Below are positions 59,775-64,000 of a stretch of DNA of 64,000 nt, in pieces (position 1 is the stretch's first letter; each line of letters starts with the position of its first letter). Source of the stretch: Hyalella azteca. Its lineage: Eukaryota; Arthropoda; Malacostraca; Amphipoda; Hyalellidae. Under the pieces are notes generated by a model. That model worked only from the letters and a program-made list of their open reading frames with translations, was not told the origin of the DNA and did no database searches. Where the stretch lies: assembly GCF_000764305.2 (NCBI RefSeq), contig NW_025931701.1, positions 496,001-560,000 on the forward strand. Direction: 5' to 3'. The position numbers were made by a program, and so were the translations under genes.

Positions 59775-62399
59775 CTAGTGCGCAGGAAAAAGAGTTAAGA
59801 GATGTTCATGTCATGCTAGAGTTAATATAGAGCCTACTGATCCAGTCTTTAGACTGGATTCTCGGCATTGATAAAGGGAAATAATAAAATCAAATAATAA
59901 ATAATTTGCTCCTCTCTATAAAATCTTAATTCCACTTTGAGCTATCTTTCGTGTGAAGCATTCCTTTATAAATCAATTGAAAGGTAGAATTCATATTACA
60001 GGAAACTAAATATTTGATTATGTTGAACTTAAATTTCAAATATTACTTGAAACCCAGCAAAATAATTGATAAGAGTAGAGAAGTTGTTGACGAGAAACGC
60101 GAGAAAAAACACGAATATTGTCTAAATAAAATTTAATTTTTTCGCTAGTAGACACGTTAATTACGAATGATTATAGAGGCAATTGACAGTAATCGCTATG
60201 CAGCAGCGTAATGCCCTGCACTCGTTCTATAGCACAGATCCAAAAATATCAGAGAAATATACAAATTGGCTTCATAATTTTAGATTTAAATTCACTGAAT
60301 TGAAATAAGATTGCTTGTACATATTAGGCCAGTGTCGCTTCAACAGTGCACTTCTATTATACAAGATTAGCGGACGATAATTTCAACACAGTGGTCATGT
60401 AGGATCACATATATTAGATCATCGTTGAACTAATTTTCTACCATAAGCTACAATTAGAATAGATTAGAATAAATTTTAAATCGCCCAGAAATAATTTCGG
60501 TTAATTTATTCGAGAAAAACTCTATAAAAATAAGATGAAGGCCATCTCGCATTCAAAATTATTCCACCTCCTCCAGCCGTATAACTTACGCACTAAGCAG
60601 CTATAGTCCCCACAGAACATCTCCACCATGACACAAGTCTCCCAGGATTTCTATATAGTCATCAGTAAAGATCAACGGTAAGCCAATGATAGCCACATAG
60701 CCGATTCATGGACTGATGTGGCTTCAGTGGGAAATCCATCAACTTCAGTACCAGATGCGTACTGCAGCAACGATCCATTCGTAATTTTCTTTGAAGAACT
60801 GGTGCTTCATGATTGGTGGTTCATTGATTGATTGGCCTTGACGTTGTTTATAAGTTCATGTTAAACATATATTTACTCCAATTTTTATTGAAAATTAAAA
60901 AAAGAGATAACGACCGACCATTATTCATTAAACGCAAATGAATTCATAATTAGATTTTTTCTGATATAGAAATTTTTTGAGTAAAATGACTATGAAAATT
61001 ATTTGTTTCTCACATCTATAAACATATTTTCCTGAACGAAAGCAAAAAAAATGACACCAATATTGCATCGGAAAAATGCAGCTTCAGCTTGTCAGGCATC
61101 TAAAATTTCGTTCTTATATGCAACAGTAAGTAAAAAGAAGGACATTCAAAGTTTGGAATAGCGTTTAATGCATTATAGTTGTAAAAAGTAACTAACCATG
61201 AAATGTTGGCACAGACGTCTCTGGTGTCACACACATCCTCAGTTATAAAGTGATCACGGCATAAGAAGAACCTGCCAACAAACATATCTCATTTGTTCAT
61301 TCGAGCAGAGCGTGCCGCAGATCACAATCAAGTCGCTAACTTCGACCGTTCCAAGTTCTGAAGCGACTTAATGCCAACCTCGTGGCTCCACTCACTTCGC
61401 CTTCCCTGCACCAACTCTCGTTGAAAGCTATGCATGCATTTGGAACAACTTAGAAACATGACAGATGTTCTCTTTAATTGCCGAGCATGGAGGAAAAGAA
61501 TGAATAGCTCCTTCTCTTTGTAGAACAGATTCATGTCATGTAGCATGAGGAAAAATAGTAAAACTAACTTTTCGAACTACCAAATGCTAGATATTCGCAG
61601 TGGGGCTGTTGTAAACTTTAGACATGAGAAAGGTGACTTCTAAAAGGGTTTACGAGCATTTGCAGTGAAGCTAACGTAAACGTTCCATGGGAGATAAGTT
61701 ATTCATTGAAGGATTTCGGAATATTTGCAGTTTGATTTTCATTGCGTGAAGTATATTGCGCAAGCGGGAAGATATTGTGTTTGCTCAATGCATCCTTAGC
61801 GGTCGTTCCAAGTGTAAAGTTCCATGTGTCAATTGCGTGTCCTTATCAAGCGGGCGTAGGAAGTGGTCTCCAAACTAAATGGTAGGTTAAATGCAGAGAT
61901 TATACTAATCTATTGAAAGAGGGGAGCAGTAAGAGATACTGATTGAGAAGTACGCTCAGTTCATATATAGTATTTTTTTCTGTATGCACGTGTCCCTGTC
62001 AATGAGACAACGTTTAGACTATTTTTCCCTTTTTGCCAAACCTTTTTCCTTTATATTCTACGACTTTCGGTCACATAATTATGACAACACGAAGCAGCCT
62101 CGCTCAATCTGTTGACATTTAGGAATCCTGGCAAACGCCATTTACGCAATATGGTCTGTGGGCGTGATTGTGCAATATATTGCGCAATCACTCAATATGG
62201 CTAGTAGACGCTCAATATTGTTGTGTAAATCATACTGTACAACAACATTTAGTGTCTATGGGCCGACCTAAACGTGAGAAAATGAACTTTTAAGAGGTTT
62301 ACGTGTCTTTGTAGGGAGTATGTCTGAAATGAGAAATGGATCACAGCTTCTTCTGTTTCCTGATATTGTATGCACTATCATAAGTGTATAGTTAGGGAG
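59775..62399. other. No gene recognised
   Basis: AT-rich; short frames at 61100-61546 have no recognisable features. Confidence 0.5.
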
Positions 62400-62502
62400 T
62401 GCACTGCTTAGGTGCGAGGCAGTGCACTGCTTCAGTGTGAGACAGCACCGAAGCAGTACGAAGCAGTGAACACAGCACGGTGCAGTTTACGGCTTCAGCA
62501 CG

Positions 62503-62900
62503 CTGCATTGCACAGCTTCAGCACGATGCGGTGCAGGGCTTTAGCACGCTGCAGTGCACAGCTTCAACACGCTGCAGTGCATGGCTTCAGCATTCTGCAG
62601 TGCATGGCTTCAGCACGCTGCAGTGCATGGCTTCAGCACGCTGCAGTGCATGGCTTCAGCACGCTGCAGTGCACAGCTTTAGCACGCTGCAGTGCATGGC
62701 TTCAGCACGCTGCAGTGCACAGCTTCAGCACGCTGCAGTGCACAGCTTCAGCACGCTGCAGTGCACAGCTTCAGCACGCTGCAGTGCACAGCTTCAGCAC
62801 TCTGCAGTGCATGGCTTCAGCACGCTGCAGTGCACAGCTTCAGCACTCTGCAGTGCACAGCTTCAGCACGCTGCAGTGCACGGCTTCAGCACGCTGCAGC
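62503..62900. repeat. 23-bp minisatellite (CTGCAGTGCAYRGCTTCAGC)
   Basis: Seventeen full units at exact 23-bp spacing (62503 to 62893) plus a partial one. A more degenerate lead-in starts about 62400. Since 23 is not a multiple of 3 and the unit has no plus-strand stop, it yields long frames (181, 157 and 72 codons) that are not genes. Confidence 0.93.
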
Positions 62901-62916
62901 GAAGCCTTAGTACAAT

Positions 62917-64000
62917 ACTCGCTGCCAACAAGAGTAACAAGAAGGCTGCGTAATTAGATCGTTGCCTCGGATTAAGGGAATTAACGCAGCGACTCTGGCA
63001 ATAATTGAAGAGAACAGAGGCAGGAAGTCGCATTCCGATCGCTGGAATGAATTGCCATCTCTTTGATCGAGTGACAAAATTGGGGAAAATGCGAGTAAAA
63101 AATTAGGAAGCAAGGAAAGTAGAGGCTGCAAAACCTCGTCGAGCTGCAAGCGAGTTTGGTCTCTCTGAGAATTTTTTCCTTAAAAATGTGATTAAGCGTC
63201 GTGGATCATTTAATTTATAGTCATTCAACATTCATTTGCCTGACGTTTCTTGATTAGACATGCCCTAAGCTCTCAAATGATTGCATGCAATGTTGCATCC
63301 AGGATTCAAAATTTAGTTTATTGTTATGATAATTATCTTATGAGGCAAACTCAACGTTGCTCGTGATCTGGTGTTCGATAAGTTGCTTGTTAACCTATCT
63401 TGTGATTAATGGTGAATTATGTTTTTTATGCCGCGGCATTATGCTTTTTATCCTTTAGTATGCACATCGAAAGTTCTCATTTCATATAGGAATTTTTACC
63501 GAGAAGAAAAAGTAATTGCAGACACGTGTCAGATATTTATCTATATATCTTCAACCTATTTTCTATTTTCAATACAGTATCTAAATACCTAAACACATAC
63601 TCACAGCCATACACTTTATAAAATAGCAGCTTAACCCGGCTTTACGCGGGGTAGAAAATCCAGGAGATTTGAGAGTCCCGTTGCGTTTTCAAATCTTATC
63701 CCAATTTTCCAGACTGCAGCAACGTGACTTAAATAAAAGATCCATTAATATCCTCATTTATCTTTCGTTTTTAAAATGGGATAACATCTTATTTCATAAT
63801 TATTCTGATATAATAGAAAATTTTTTTTTGATCGATCTGTGTCATTCTTACAAAAGACGTTAGGATTATGATAGTAGAATTAGTAAGGTTGTCAAGAAGC
63901 TGTAATAGGCATCTTAGTGAATTATTGTGCCATGATAAATCTGCGTAAACACAAGAAATAATTTTTATCGACTCAGTTTCATCCTATTCGAATAAAAATT
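62917..64000. other. No gene recognised
   Basis: AT-rich sequence after the 23-bp array; nothing supportable to the window end. Confidence 0.5.

Noticed and set aside
62412..62957. 181- and 157-codon frames with 23-residue periodic Cys/His/Gln-rich text
   Set aside because: They are produced by a 23-bp minisatellite without stops in any plus-strand frame; no splice sites or non-repeat domain.
1..64000. Prokaryotic-type systems (CRISPR, operons, toxin-antitoxin, phage defence)
   Set aside because: No regular spacer-repeat array or clustered ORFs; splice sites, long introns and eukaryotic transposons show this is nuclear eukaryotic DNA.

Overview
This window is eukaryotic nuclear DNA: AT-rich, gene-poor, with very long introns, canonical GT..AG splice junctions and many transposon fossils. 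There is no operon, ribosome-binding site, CRISPR array or recognisable tRNA/rRNA gene. The mixture (Tc1-like DNA transposon with TA target duplications, a non-LTR retrotransposon with an (ATAA)n tail, a Gypsy-type pol relic, an 'ACAGGGTGTCCC' transposon end) fits an arthropod genome, perhaps a large crustacean genome. That assignment is inference.

The one host gene I can support lies on the minus strand across about 23 kb (36,664 down to 13,675). Four exons, all joined in phase 0, encode a 292-residue hydrophilic N-terminal region followed by most of a phosphotyrosine-binding (PTB/PID) domain that most resembles, from memory, the PTB domain of SH2D5-type adaptors. The exons are 36664-35789, 29091-29011, 16368-16291 and 13821-13675. 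The last PTB helix and anything 3' of it are not identified. The introns hold the transposon relics. The 3' end of the fourth exon and its splice donor are triplicated as a 41-bp tandem repeat, giving three identical donors in three different frames.

Layout: 1-7.6 kb, no supportable gene. 7.6-9.3 kb, a dead Tc1-like element with unusual mirror-image ends. 11.9-13.25 kb, a 5'-truncated LINE (minus strand). 13.6-36.7 kb, the PTB gene, with a possible Gypsy integrase scrap near 24 kb and a decayed Gypsy-type pol (protease then integrase, no reverse transcriptase seen) at 31.3-33.8 kb inside the first intron. 37-64 kb, mostly repeats: five full copies and one fragment (at 17.8 kb) of a roughly 150-bp dispersed element with a palindrome, a 13-bp inverted repeat and a GACGGACA-type core; several minisatellites (23, 28 and 14 bp units), one a regular array of TGAGTCA (AP-1-type) sites; a MITE at 56.6 kb; and two weak candidate exons near 57.4 and 59.7 kb. 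Most other open frames are chance or repeat-driven.
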